From Microbacterium sp. SORGH_AS_0428 (lineage in GTDB: Bacteria; Actinomycetota; Actinomycetes; Actinomycetales; Microbacteriaceae), in the NCBI RefSeq assembly GCF_031453615.1, contig NZ_JAVIZT010000001.1:1178001-1242000 (forward strand): DNA of 64,000 nucleotides, given 5' to 3'. Under the pieces are notes generated by a model. It did no database searches. It saw only the letters and a list, made by a program, of their open reading frames with translations, and was not told the origin of the DNA. Every line of letters starts with the position of its first letter. Within the stretch, counting starts at the first letter, position 1. The position numbers and the translations under genes were made by a program. Below are positions 17,804 to 28,229 of this stretch, piece after piece.

Positions 17804-19159
17804 TCAGTGCGGGGCGAGGATGCGGCGGACGAGGGCGGCGAGGGCGTCGCGGATGCGAGCGGGGGCGAAGTCCGCGGCACGGCGGAGCGCGACCCGCGCC
17901 GCCTCCTCGCGCGCGTCCGGGCTCTGCAGCAGTTCGACGACCGCATCCGCGAACGCATCCTCCTCGCCGTCCGGCACGAGAACGCCGCCGCCGGTGCCGA
18001 GCTGGTCACGCGGACCGTACCGCACGTCGTACGAGACCACGGCGACGCCGCGGCTCATGGCCTCGAGCGCCGCGAGGCCCTGCCCTTCGAACGCCGTCGT
18101 CTGCACCATGAGCGCCGCACCGTCGAACAGTGCCGGACCCGCATCGCTGCGCCCCTCGAGCGTGACGGATGCGGCCAGGCCGCACTCATCGATCAGACGC
18201 TGCAGATCGTCGCGCAGAGCCCCGTCCCCCCAGATCTCGAGCCGGGCCTCCGGGACGGCGGCGACCACGCGGCGCCATGCCCGGATCGCGTGATCGATGC
18301 GTTTGCCCGGCGCGAGACGGCCGAGCATGACGACGCGGTGCGGGTCCACCGGAGCCGGCTCGTCGACGACGGGAGGCGCCGCGTTCGGCAGCACGGTCGC
18401 CCCCGGATGCGCGCCGAAGCGCTCTTCGGCGTCGGCGCGCTGCTGCTCGGTCGGCCACAGGACGGCGTCGAAGCGATCCGCGACGGCGAACCACCGGCGC
18501 CAGAGGTCGTTGACCGGCGCATCCGGACCGTAGGGCGGGGAGAGGTGCGTGGTGTGGATCGTGTGCACGATCCTCACACCGTGCGGCGGATCCTCCGCGA
18601 GCAGTTCGCCGAGCTGGCGTGACTCGCAGAACAGGACGATCGGCTGCGTGAGCCCGGCGACCACGTGGGCGAGCCACGCGCGGTACAGGCCGCCGAAGCC
18701 CGGCAGGATGCGGTCGCCCCCGGGTGCGTGCACGACGACCGCCGCCTGCGTGAGGTGCCAGTCGGGGTCTGCGGAGATCACCGGCAGCGCGAGCAGCGGC
18801 CGGCCCGCCGCATCCGGGATCTCGCGGTACTCGACACCGGGCGTGGGCGCGCCCGGTGTCGCGGCGGCGATCAGCCAAGCGGGATCGGCCGCGGCGTCGT
18901 CGAAGAGGTTGCGGAACGCAGCGACGGATTCGGCGGCACCGGCGGTGACGAACGCCTCCCGGTGGGCCGCGTGGTCGGTCGGCGCTCCCGGGTCGACGCT
19001 GAGCAGGCGGACCCGGGCCCCCGCGTCGGCGAGGAGCCGCGCCCGCTGGAGCGTCGCGACCGTGTAGCCGCCGTCGAGGCCGGGGATGAGCCGCGACGTC
19101 AGCACGAGCGCGGTCACGCCCGCGAGCGGTACCGCGTCACCCCCGAGCGCCTCGTTCAC
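17804..19159 (-). CDS. Family 4 glycosyltransferase
   Basis: A 451-residue GT-B enzyme. The N-terminal half begins ALVLTSRLIPGLDGGYTVATLQRARLL. The C-terminal half has the donor-binding pattern VVMLGRLAPGKRIDHAI...LEIWGDGALRDDLQRLI and AFEGQGLAALEAMSRGVAVVSYDVRYGPRDQL, where the E-x7-E pair binds the nucleotide sugar. The C-terminal part resembles poly(glycerol-phosphate) or accessory-protein glucosyltransferases, so a cell-wall polymer or glycoprotein acceptor is possible, but the acceptor cannot be read from sequence. GTG at 19159 lies close to the inverted repeat at 19182-19244, and no clear promoter is seen. Confidence 0.85.
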   Translation of the reverse strand: MNEALGGDAVPLAGVTALVLTSRLIPGLDGGYTVATLQRARLLADAGARVRLLSVDPGAPTDHAAHREAFVTAGAAESVAAFRNLFDDAAADPAWLIAAATPGAPTPGVEYREIPDAAGRPLLALPVISADPDWHLTQAAVVVHAPGGDRILPGFGGLYRAWLAHVVAGLTQPIVLFCESRQLGELLAEDPPHGVRIVHTIHTTHLSPPYGPDAPVNDLWRRWFAVADRFDAVLWPTEQQRADAEERFGAHPGATVLPNAAPPVVDEPAPVDPHRVVMLGRLAPGKRIDHAIRAWRRVVAAVPEARLEIWGDGALRDDLQRLIDECGLAASVTLEGRSDAGPALFDGAALMVQTTAFEGQGLAALEAMSRGVAVVSYDVRYGPRDQLGTGGGVLVPDGEEDAFADAVVELLQSPDAREEAARVALRRAADFAPARIRDALAALVRRILAPH

Positions 19160-19181
19160 CGCCCGAACGCCCCGAACAGCC

Positions 19182-19244
19182 TGTTCGAGGGACCCGAAAC
19201 GCGCGCGAAACCGCGTTCGGGTCGCATCCCGCGTCCCTCGAACA
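19182..19244. repeat. Inverted repeat, GTTCGAGGGACCCGAAAC family, copy 1
   Basis: TGTTCGAGGGAC (19182-19193) is matched exactly by GTCCCTCGAACA (19233-19244); inside, CCCGAAACGCG pairs with CGCGTTCGGG apart from one bulged base. Two related copies occur at 32686-32752 and 32757-32882. Here it lies directly upstream of the glycosyltransferase gene and downstream of nothing on the plus strand. Confidence 0.8.
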
Positions 19245-19289
19245 AGGGGGTGCGGGGCGCTGAAGCGGAGCCGATGACCGGCCCCGAAC

Positions 19290-20870
19290 TCACTCCCACT
19301 CGATGGTCCCCGGGGGCTTAGAGGTGACGTCGAGAACGACGCGGTTCACGTCGCGCACCTCGTTCGTGATCCGGTTCGAGATCTTCGACAGGACGTCGTA
19401 CGGCAGACGCGTCCAGTCGGCCGTCATGGCGTCTTCGCTGGAGACGGGACGCAGGACGATCGGATGCCCGTAGGTGCGTCCGTCACCCTGCACGCCGACC
19501 GAGCGCACGTCCGCGAGCAGCACGACCGGGCACTGCCAGATCTCGCCGTCCAGACCCGCCTTGGTCAGCTCCGCACGCGCGATGGCGTCGGCGTCCCGCA
19601 GAATCTCGAGGCGGTCAGCGGTGACCTCACCCACGATGCGGATGCCGAGGCCGGGGCCCGGAAAGGGCTGGCGCGCAACGATCGCCTCGGGGAGCCCGAG
19701 GTCGCGGCCGATCTGGCGCACCTCGTCCTTGAACAGGGTGCGCAGCGGCTCGATGAGTTCGAACTGCAGGTCTTCCGGCAGGCCGCCCACGTTGTGGTGG
19801 CTCTTGATGTTGGCTGTGCCCGCGCCGCCGCCCGACTCCACGACGTCGGGGTAGAGCGTGCCCTGCACGAGGAAGCGGATCGGCTCACCGTCGGCGGCCG
19901 CCTCGGCGACGAGCTCGCGCTCGGCCGCCTCGAACGCGCGGATGAACTCGCGCCCGATGATCTTCCGCTTCTGCTCGGGGTCGCTCACGCCCTCGAGGGC
20001 GGAGAGGAACTGCTCGCGCGCATCGATGGTGATCAGACGCACACCCGTCGAGGCGACGTAGTCGTTCTCGACCTGCTCCCGCTCGCCCTTTCGCAGCAGT
20101 CCGTGGTCGACGAAGATCGCGGTGAGCTTGTCGCCCACAGCCTTGTGCACGAGCGCGGTCGACACGGCGGAGTCGACACCGCCGGACAGCGCCGAGATGA
20201 CCCGGCCCTCGCCGACCTGCGCCCGGATCTTCTCGACCTGCTCGGCGATGACGTTGCCGCTGTTCCAGTCGGCGCCCAGGCCCGCGGCCTTGTGGAGGAA
20301 GTTCTCGAGCACGGTCTGGCCGTAGTCGGAGTGCTTGACCTCGGGATGCCACTGCACGCCGTAGAAACGACGCGCGTCGTTCGCGAAGGCGGCGACCGGC
20401 GTCGCCGCGGTGCGGGCGAGCACGTCGAAGCCCTCGGGCGCACGGGAGACCTGGTCGCCATGGCTCATCCAGACGTTCTGCTCGGCCGGGGTGCCGTCGA
20501 GCAGCGTTCCCTCGGTGACGATCGTCGCGTCGGTCGCGCCGTACTCGCGCAGCCCCGTGTTCGCGACCTCGCCGCCGAGCGCCTGCGCCATGACCTGGAA
20601 GCCGTAGCAGATGCCGAGCGTGGGGACGCCGAGATCGAAGACCTCTGTGTCCAGCGCCGGCGCGCCGTCCTCGTACACCGACGAGGGTCCGCCGGAGAGG
20701 ATGATGCCGACCGGGTTCTTCGCCGCGATGTCGGCGGCGGACGCGGTGTGCGGCACGATCTCGCTGTAGACGCCGGCTTCGCGCACGCGGCGGGCGATCA
20801 ACTGCGCGTACTGGGCGCCGAAGTCGACGACCAGGACGGGACGCTGGGAGGTATCGGTCTGCTCGGTCAA
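19290..20870 (-). CDS. guaA: GMP synthase (glutamine-hydrolysing)
   Basis: A 526-residue bifunctional enzyme that aminates XMP to GMP. The class I glutaminase domain (about 1-205) carries the catalytic Cys in LGICYGFQ and the His/Glu pair in [10 protein letters not shown]. The ATP-pyrophosphatase domain begins with the P-loop [11 protein letters not shown], and the C-terminal dimerisation domain ends in [10 protein letters not shown]. Its ATG overlaps the end of the DUF3817 gene by four bases, so the two are cotranscribed. guaB3 and guaB lie within 8 kb on the same strand, giving a GMP-synthesis neighbourhood. Confidence 0.98.
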   Translation of the reverse strand: MTEQTDTSQRPVLVVDFGAQYAQLIARRVREAGVYSEIVPHTASAADIAAKNPVGIILSGGPSSVYEDGAPALDTEVFDLGVPTLGICYGFQVMAQALGGEVANTGLREYGATDATIVTEGTLLDGTPAEQNVWMSHGDQVSRAPEGFDVLARTAATPVAAFANDARRFYGVQWHPEVKHSDYGQTVLENFLHKAAGLGADWNSGNVIAEQVEKIRAQVGEGRVISALSGGVDSAVSTALVHKAVGDKLTAIFVDHGLLRKGEREQVENDYVASTGVRLITIDAREQFLSALEGVSDPEQKRKIIGREFIRAFEAAERELVAEAAADGEPIRFLVQGTLYPDVVESGGGAGTANIKSHHNVGGLPEDLQFELIEPLRTLFKDEVRQIGRDLGLPEAIVARQPFPGPGLGIRIVGEVTADRLEILRDADAIARAELTKAGLDGEIWQCPVVLLADVRSVGVQGDGRTYGHPIVLRPVSSEDAMTADWTRLPYDVLSKISNRITNEVRDVNRVVLDVTSKPPGTIEWE

Positions 20871-21352
20871 CGGCTGCTCTCTGTCGCGTCGGCGGATGCG
20901 GGAGGGGCCTCGGCGGCTTCACGGACCGCGAGGTAGCGCTTGACGTCACGGGCGACGATCGCCTCCATGACGAAGGAGAGGAAGGGCACGACTCCGCCCG
21001 CGGCGAGCAGCAGCAGACGCCACAGCGGCCACCGCATGAGGCTCCACACGCGGAAGCAGGCGATGAGGTAGACGACGTAGAACCAGCCGTGCACGATGAG
21101 GATGCCGAGCGACAGGTTGATGCCGTCGCCGGTGGAGATCAAATCGCCCTCGGGGCCCGGCACGACCGGCGCGAACCACAGGAATCCGCCCGACCCGCCC
21201 AGGAACAGCTCGACGGCGAGCGACGGCGTGTACTTGAGGATCATCTCGGTGACCAGCAGAAGCAGGCCGACGCCGGTGATCACGGAGCAGATCTGGTAGA
21301 ACCGCAGCGCCTTGCGGATCGCCGGGAAGGTGGCGAGTTTCGGTGCGGGCAT
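20867..21352 (-). CDS. DUF3817 integral membrane protein
   Basis: A 161-residue protein with four predicted helices (about residues 21-40, 82-103, 109-130), matching DUF3817 (start [36 protein letters not shown], hallmark [13 protein letters not shown]). Function is unknown; the gene is regularly next to guaA or a SURF1 gene in Microbacteriaceae. ATG at 21352 has TAGACT (21359-21364) six bases upstream, so this small gene heads a leaderless transcript that continues into guaA. Confidence 0.9.
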   Translation of the reverse strand: MPAPKLATFPAIRKALRFYQICSVITGVGLLLLVTEMILKYTPSLAVELFLGGSGGFLWFAPVVPGPEGDLISTGDGINLSLGILIVHGWFYVVYLIACFRVWSLMRWPLWRLLLLAAGGVVPFLSFVMEAIVARDVKRYLAVREAAEAPPASADATESSR

Positions 21353-21399
21353 GGACCCAGTCTAGTCGGGCGGCAGAGCGCTCGCCCGAGCCCGAAGGC

Positions 21400-22221
21400 T
21401 TAGGCGTCGACGACCTGGGCGTCCTCGAGTTCCTCGAGTTCCTTCTCCCACGCATCCTTCGCGAGGCGGTACCAGAGGTAGAAGGCGAAGCCGGCGAAGA
21501 TCACCCATTCGGCGGCGTAGAAGATGTTGAGCCAGTTGACGGAGGATCCCGCATCCGGCGCCGGCGAATCGATGTCGGCGAGGCCGCCCATCGGGTCGTC
21601 GGCCACGACGAACTGACGGTAGACGTCCGCGTCGCCGATGTCCTGCCAGCGGCTCAGCAACGCGGCGGGCGACATCCGTGTGATCTCCCACGGATCGCTC
21701 TTCGGCGGCGGCACGGGGCCCTCGTCTGCGACGATCCGCCCTGTCAGCGTCACGAGCTCGTTCGGGTCGGTGCTCTGCGAGAGCGCCTCGGCAACCGCGT
21801 TCGCGTCGTCCTTCGATGCGGACCAGCCGACGGCGACCGCCAGCGACGCATCCGGGTCGACGGCGCGCAGGTGCGCGGTGACCCAGTATCCCTCGACGCC
21901 GCCGTTGTATCGCGAGGCGACGACGATGAAGTCGCTGGGCACGATCGTGCCGCTGACCTCGACGCGCTGACCGATGAGCGGATCGGTCAGGTACTCGCCC
22001 GGAACCGCGACCTCCGTGATCGGCATGACCTGCTCGGTCGCGCCCTCCTCTCGCGGAGCCGTGTCGATCGCTCGCGCGAGCTGCCACTGGCCCAGCCACG
22101 CGAACACCGCGGCGACCGCCAGACACAGCAAGAGCATCGCGATCCACCGACCGCGCAGCATGACCTCGCGCAAGGTGGGCGGGAAGACCTCGGGTAGGTC
22201 GTCGGATGCGGGGGAACTCAC
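21400..22221 (-). CDS. SURF1-family cytochrome oxidase assembly protein
   Basis: A 273-residue protein with one helix near the N-terminus (WIAMLLLCLAVAAVFAWLGQWQ, about 25-46) and one near the C-terminus (AAEWVIFAGFAFYLWYRL), enclosing a large outer domain, the SURF1/Shy1 topology. GQWQ..RA at the end of the first helix is the family signature. SURF1 helps insert heme into cytochrome c oxidase. I chose GTG at 22221 (VSSPASDDLPEV) because it follows the guaB3 stop by 16 bases; longer in-frame extensions would run into guaB3. The Shine-Dalgarno is weak, so coupling to guaB3 is likely. Confidence 0.88.
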   Translation of the reverse strand: MSSPASDDLPEVFPPTLREVMLRGRWIAMLLLCLAVAAVFAWLGQWQLARAIDTAPREEGATEQVMPITEVAVPGEYLTDPLIGQRVEVSGTIVPSDFIVVASRYNGGVEGYWVTAHLRAVDPDASLAVAVGWSASKDDANAVAEALSQSTDPNELVTLTGRIVADEGPVPPPKSDPWEITRMSPAALLSRWQDIGDADVYRQFVVADDPMGGLADIDSPAPDAGSSVNWLNIFYAAEWVIFAGFAFYLWYRLAKDAWEKELEELEDAQVVDA

Positions 22222-22237
22222 GATGGGACGGCCGGCC

Positions 22238-23359
22238 TCAGCGTCCGTAGGGGGCGACGACGACCTCGACCCGCTGGAACTCCTTGAGGTCGGAGTATCC
22301 CGTCGTGGCCATCGACTTGCGCAGCGCCCCGATGAGGTTCGCGGTGCCGTCGGCGACCGGCGCCGGCCCGTAGAGCACCTCTTCGAGCGAGGCCACCTGG
22401 TCGACCTTGACGCGGTTGCCGCGCGGGAGCTTCGGGTGGTGGGCCTCGGGGCCCCAGTGGAAGCCCTGGCCCGGCGCATCCGTCGCCCGGGCGAGGGCGA
22501 CACCGAGCATGACGGCGTCAGCACCCATGGCGAGCGCCTTGACGATGTCTCCCGACGTGCCCACTCCGCCGTCGGCGATCACGTGGACGTAGCGACCGCC
22601 GGACTCGTCCAAATAGTCGCGGCGAGCGCCGGCAACGTCGGAGACCGCGGTGGCCATCGGAGCGTGGATGCCGAGCGTCGCACGCGTGGTGGACGCCGCT
22701 CCCCCGCCGAAACCGACCAGCACGCCCGCCGCGCCCGTGCGCATCAGGTGCAGCGCTGCGGTGTACGTGGCCGCTCCGCCGACGATGACGGGGACGTCGA
22801 GGTCGTAGATGAACTTCTTGAGGTTCAGCGGCTGGTCGACGGAGGACACATGCTCCGCCGAAACGGTCGTGCCGCGGATGACGAAGAGGTCGACGCCCGC
22901 GGCGACGACGGTCTCGTAGAGGTCTTGCGTGCGCTGCGGCGTCAGCGAGCCCGCCACCGTCACGCCCGCGGCGCGGATCTCCGCGAGACGGTCGCGGACG
23001 AGCTCGGGCTTGATCGGCTCGGCGTAGAGCTCCTGCATCCGGCGCGTCGCGTCGACGGAGGAGAGCGTCGCGATCTCGGCCAGCAGGGGCTCCGGGTCGT
23101 CGTAGCGCGTCCACAGACCCTCGAGATCGAGCACGCCGAGCCCGCCGAGCTGACCGAGCATGATCGCGGTGCGCGGGCTCACCACGGAGTCCATGGGCGC
23201 ACCGAGCACGGGGATGTCGAAGGAGAACGCGTCGATCGTCCAGGAGGTCGAGACGTCCTCCGGGTTGCGCGTACGACGCGAGGGGACCACGGCGATGTCG
23301 TCGAAGGTGTACGCGCGCCGGGCCCGCTTGGCGCGGCCGATCTCGTTGTCCATGCTCAC
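22238..23359 (-). CDS. guaB3: GuaB3-family IMP dehydrogenase-related protein
   Basis: A 373-residue TIM-barrel protein of the actinobacterial GuaB3 group. It lacks the CBS domains of GuaB, and in the loop where IMP dehydrogenase has SICTTR with its catalytic Cys this protein reads GGGAASTTRATLGIH, with no cysteine. The phosphate-binding part (IADGGVGTSGDIVKALAMGADAVMLG) is intact. GuaB3 proteins occur beside a true GuaB, and the role in actinobacteria is not settled. GTG at 23359 lies six bases after TAGGCT (23366-23371), favouring a leaderless GTG start; ATG at 23353 with GGTGGGG upstream is the alternative. Confidence 0.93.
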   Translation of the reverse strand: MSMDNEIGRAKRARRAYTFDDIAVVPSRRTRNPEDVSTSWTIDAFSFDIPVLGAPMDSVVSPRTAIMLGQLGGLGVLDLEGLWTRYDDPEPLLAEIATLSSVDATRRMQELYAEPIKPELVRDRLAEIRAAGVTVAGSLTPQRTQDLYETVVAAGVDLFVIRGTTVSAEHVSSVDQPLNLKKFIYDLDVPVIVGGAATYTAALHLMRTGAAGVLVGFGGGAASTTRATLGIHAPMATAVSDVAGARRDYLDESGGRYVHVIADGGVGTSGDIVKALAMGADAVMLGVALARATDAPGQGFHWGPEAHHPKLPRGNRVKVDQVASLEEVLYGPAPVADGTANLIGALRKSMATTGYSDLKEFQRVEVVVAPYGR

Positions 23360-23387
23360 CCCACCAGCCTAGCTGCCACTTCGGGCC

Positions 23388-23999
23388 TCACCACGGCTCG
23401 TCCACGCGCGGGGCGAGGGCGAGCACGGTCGCCTTCTCCGTCGGGAAGCAGGCGCCGAACAGGTCGGTGATCCGCGGGTCGACCTCGGCCGCATCGGCGA
23501 GTCGGAGGCCGATCATCGTGTTCAGCATCATCCCCTGCGCGAGGAACGCCTGCGCCCGCTCCCCCGGGAAGCCGAGGTCGCGCAGGTACGTCCACACGCG
23601 CGCGAAGCCGTCGCGCGCCCGCGGACCGATGACCGGGTGGGAGCCGAGCAGGAACGCGTGCGAGAGGGTCTGATGCAGGCCCCGCACGCTGAGCAGGCCG
23701 ATGTACTCGTGCCCCATGCGGGCTTCGATCTCATCGTCCAGGCCCGGGCCGGCCGCCCGCTCGAAGGCCTCGAACAACAGCCGGAGCGTCTCGTCCAGCG
23801 CGGCGAGGAACAGCTGCTCCTTCGTTCCGAACAGCCGCACGACGTAGGGCTGGGAGACGTCCGCCGCGCGCGCGATGTCATCCGTCGTCGTGCCGACGTA
23901 CCCCTTGGCGCCGAACACGGCGATCGCCGCCGTGAGGATCAGGGCCCGGCGCTCGTCCGAACTCAGGCGCTTCTTCGACGTCATCGTTCCGGAGGCCAT
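23388..23999 (-). CDS. TetR/AcrR-family repressor of the adjacent efflux gene
   Basis: A 203-residue regulator. The helix-turn-helix is at about residues 18-65 (ILTAAIAVFGAKGYVGTTTDDIARAADVSQPYVVRLFGTKEQLF), and the rest is the ligand-binding domain. It is divergent from a DHA2 efflux pump, and two near-identical palindromes lie in the 79-base gap, so autoregulation together with control of the pump is very likely. The inducer is unknown. An internal ATG five codons downstream (MTSKKRLSS) is a possible start. Confidence 0.93.
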   Translation of the reverse strand: MASGTMTSKKRLSSDERRALILTAAIAVFGAKGYVGTTTDDIARAADVSQPYVVRLFGTKEQLFLAALDETLRLLFEAFERAAGPGLDDEIEARMGHEYIGLLSVRGLHQTLSHAFLLGSHPVIGPRARDGFARVWTYLRDLGFPGERAQAFLAQGMMLNTMIGLRLADAAEVDPRITDLFGACFPTEKATVLALAPRVDEPW

Positions 24000-24000
24000 G

Positions 24001-24029
24001 TTGACATGTTATCAGTCGATAACTACAGT
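24001..24029 (+). promoter_or_regulatory. Sigma-70-type promoter of the efflux gene
   Basis: TTGACA (24001-24006) and TACAGT (24024-24029) are separated by 17 bases, a near-consensus housekeeping promoter. The whole spacer is occupied by operator 1, so a bound TetR would block polymerase directly. The transcript would start near 24036 and include the GAAAGGA ribosome site before ATG 24079. Confidence 0.75.
24008..24023. promoter_or_regulatory. TetR operator 1
   Basis: GTTATCAGTCGATAAC is a perfect 6-bp inverted repeat with a 4-base centre, inside the promoter spacer of the efflux gene. Confidence 0.85.
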
Positions 24030-24041
24030 CGCCTCAGCTTA

Positions 24042-24057
24042 GTAATCATTCGATTAC
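24042..24057. promoter_or_regulatory. TetR operator 2
   Basis: GTAATCATTCGATTAC has the same layout as operator 1 (consensus GTWATC-N4-GATWAC). The centres are 34 bases apart, about three helical turns, so two dimers could sit on the same face of the DNA. Confidence 0.85.
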
Positions 24058-24078
24058 AACCAGAAAGGACGACCCTCC

Positions 24079-25509
24079 ATGTCGAGTCCCGCACGCCCGT
24101 TCGCTCTCGTCGTCGCCGCGACATCGCTCCCGATGTTCATGGCGACGCTCGACAACCTCGTCATGACCAATGCCCTGCCCGTCCTGCATACCGAGCTCGG
24201 CGCGAGCGTCGAGCAGCTGCAGTGGTTCGTCAACGCATACACGCTCGCGTTCGCCTCGACGATCCTGCTCGCCGCCGCCCTCGGCGACCGGCTCGGCCGG
24301 CGGTCCGTCTTCCTCGTCGGCATCGCGGTCTTCGGCATCGGGTCGGTGCTTGCGGCCCTCAGCACCGACCCCGCGCAGCTCATCGTCGCGCGAGCCGTCC
24401 AGGGCTTCGGCGGAGCGGGCGTGCTCCCCCTCTCCCTCGCCCTGCTCTCCGGCGGAGTACCCCCGGAGCGCCGCCCGCTCGCCATCGGCATCTGGGGCGG
24501 GGTCTCCGGGCTCGGCGTCGCCGTGGGACCGCTCGTGGGCGGCGCCGTCATGGAGGGCTGGAACTGGCAGGCCATCTTCTGGCTCAACGTGCCCGTCGCG
24601 ATCGTCGCGATCCCGCTCGCCCTCTCCGCGCTCCGCAACGACCGCGGCGAGCGCGCCCGCATCGACGTCGTCGGCACCCTCGTGTCGGGCGTGGGGGTAC
24701 TCGCTCTCGTTCACGCGATCGTCCGCGGCAACGACGACGGATGGGGCTCCGCATCCGTCGTCGCCGAGATCGCCGCCGCCGCCGCCCTCATCGTGTTCTT
24801 CCTCGTCTGGCAGTCGCGCGTGAAGGCCCCGCTCATGCCCCTCCGGCTGTATCGCGACCGCTCGTTCACCCTCACGAACGTCGTGGGCTTCGCGTTCAGC
24901 TTCGGCACCTTCGGGGCGGTCTTCCTCCTCATCCAGTACCTGCAGGTCGTGCAGGGGTCCTCGCCCCTCGAGGCCGCGCTGCAGACGACGCCGTGGACCA
25001 TCGCGCCGATGTTCGTGGCGCCGCTCGCGGGCGTGTTCTCCGGGCGCATCGGCACGCGGGCGCTCATGGTCGCGGGGCTCGCCTTCCAGGCGCTGGCCCT
25101 CGCGTGGATCGCCGCGATGCTCTCCACCTCGCTCGACTACCCCTCGCTCATCGCCCCGTTCCTGCTCGCCGGGATCGGCATGGGACTCGTCTTCGCCCCC
25201 TCCGCGACGGCACTGCTCGCCACCCTCGGACTCGTCGATCACGCCAAGGCCTCCGGGGTGAACTCGACGCTTCGCGAGATCGGCGTGGCGCTGGGAACCG
25301 CCGTCATGACCGCGATCTTCGTGGGCGCGGGCGGCCAGCTCCTGCCCGACGCATACGTGGATGCGGCCCGGCCCGCGGTCTACGTCGGGGCCGCCGTGCT
25401 GGTGGTCGCCGCCGTCGCGGCCCTCTGGCTGCCGGCCGGTCGCACGCCCCGCCCCGCCACCGGCGCCGCCTCCGCATCCGCTCGCGCTGAGGTCGGCGCC
25501 GGCGTCTGA
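24079..25509 (+). CDS. DHA2-type MFS drug efflux transporter
   Basis: A 476-residue protein with 14 predicted helices, the DHA2/EmrB-QacA class of proton-driven exporters. Motif A is LGDRLGRRSVFLVG, motif B includes IVARAVQGFGGAG, and motif C (GGVSGLGVAVGPLVGG) is the antiporter signature. ATG at 24079 has AAAGGA in the usual position. The upstream regulator and operators suggest induction by a toxic compound; the substrate is not known. Confidence 0.94.
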   Translation: MSSPARPFALVVAATSLPMFMATLDNLVMTNALPVLHTELGASVEQLQWFVNAYTLAFASTILLAAALGDRLGRRSVFLVGIAVFGIGSVLAALSTDPAQLIVARAVQGFGGAGVLPLSLALLSGGVPPERRPLAIGIWGGVSGLGVAVGPLVGGAVMEGWNWQAIFWLNVPVAIVAIPLALSALRNDRGERARIDVVGTLVSGVGVLALVHAIVRGNDDGWGSASVVAEIAAAAALIVFFLVWQSRVKAPLMPLRLYRDRSFTLTNVVGFAFSFGTFGAVFLLIQYLQVVQGSSPLEAALQTTPWTIAPMFVAPLAGVFSGRIGTRALMVAGLAFQALALAWIAAMLSTSLDYPSLIAPFLLAGIGMGLVFAPSATALLATLGLVDHAKASGVNSTLREIGVALGTAVMTAIFVGAGGQLLPDAYVDAARPAVYVGAAVLVVAAVAALWLPAGRTPRPATGAASASARAEVGAGV

Positions 25510-25514
25510 ACGCG

Positions 25515-25588
25515 GACCGAACTCCTGCAGAACCTGTCTCTCCGGCATCCGGATCCGGGAGACCGGGCGCTCCTGCAGGAGTTCGGTC
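25515..25588. repeat. Long nested inverted repeat between two converging genes
   Basis: GACCGAACTCCTGCAG (25515-25530) is matched exactly by 25573-25588. Inside, GTCTCTCCGG pairs with CCGGGAGAC apart from one bulge. It starts six bases after the efflux stop codon and ends seven bases before the TMEM175 stop, so it may act as a two-way terminator. There is no T-run. Confidence 0.75.
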
Positions 25589-25594
25589 GCGTCA

Positions 25595-26263
25595 TCACGC
25601 GGCGGCGGTGTCGTCCTTCGGCGGCGGGCCGCCTTCCGCCGTGGTGCGCGAACGCGACAGGAGACGGGTGAGGGGCCCGTCGAGCAGGAACAGCAGGAAG
25701 GCGAGCGAGCCGGCCAGCGGACTGAGGGCGACGACACCCGCCGAGATGATCAGGGCGCTCAACGCACCGCCGCCCTGCGCCCGGGCTTCGCCCAGGCCAA
25801 GCCCGGGCATCGACCGCTCGTGGGTGCGCATCGCCCACGCCCACTGTGCCCAGCTGCATCCGATGGCCAGGAAGAAGTTGATCGGCAGCATCATGCGCCC
25901 GAGCACGAGATCGCTGAACTCGTTGTTGATCGTCGAAGTGAACGGAACCAGCACGATGAAGAACAGCCGCGCCGCGTTGATCCACGTGCCGAGCGCGTCG
26001 ATGCGGGAGATGTGCTCGAACTGCTCGACGTGCGCCCGCCACATCAGGCTCAGGATGAGGAAGCTGACCAGAAAGGTGAAGAACGGCTGCGACATGCCGA
26101 CCAGCGCCGCCCAGAGGTCGGCGTCGGAGCGTACCCCCTCGAACGTGCGGGCGGTGAGATCCAGCACCAGCAGCGTCGCCGCGATCGCGAACACACCGTC
26201 GGTGTAGGCCTCGAGCCGCCGTGTCGAGACGGTCGCCTCGGGGTGCTGACGTCGCCGGATCAC
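25595..26263 (-). CDS. TMEM175/DUF1211-family channel-like protein
   Basis: A 222-residue membrane protein with six predicted helices. The N-terminus STRRLEAYTDGVFAIAATLLVLDL matches the first pore helix of bacterial TMEM175 potassium channels; the hallmark F-S-D is Y-T-D here, so selectivity or gating could differ. The C-terminal 20 residues are charged and cytoplasmic. GTG at 26263 has TACGCT (26271-26276) seven bases upstream, which supports this start over longer frames that cross the guaB terminator. Confidence 0.85.
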   Translation of the reverse strand: MIRRRQHPEATVSTRRLEAYTDGVFAIAATLLVLDLTARTFEGVRSDADLWAALVGMSQPFFTFLVSFLILSLMWRAHVEQFEHISRIDALGTWINAARLFFIVLVPFTSTINNEFSDLVLGRMMLPINFFLAIGCSWAQWAWAMRTHERSMPGLGLGEARAQGGGALSALIISAGVVALSPLAGSLAFLLFLLDGPLTRLLSRSRTTAEGGPPPKDDTAAA

Positions 26264-26289
26264 GAGCGTCAGCGTAGCCCCGGGACGCA

Positions 26290-26320
26290 GAACGCCGCAC
26301 CCCGTCGGGATGCGGCGTTC
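26290..26320 (-). terminator. guaB terminator hairpin
   Basis: GAACGCCGCA (26290-26299) and its complement (26311-26320) with an inner CCC/GGG pairing form a stem 14 bases after the guaB stop on the minus strand. Confidence 0.65.
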
Positions 26321-26333
26321 CGAGCGCTCTCGG

Positions 26334-28229
<1,896 letters not shown>

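Noticed and set aside
22238..23359. Decayed guaB pseudogene
   Set aside because: The frame is intact, the barrel motifs are conserved, and the missing cysteine is a feature of the GuaB3 family.
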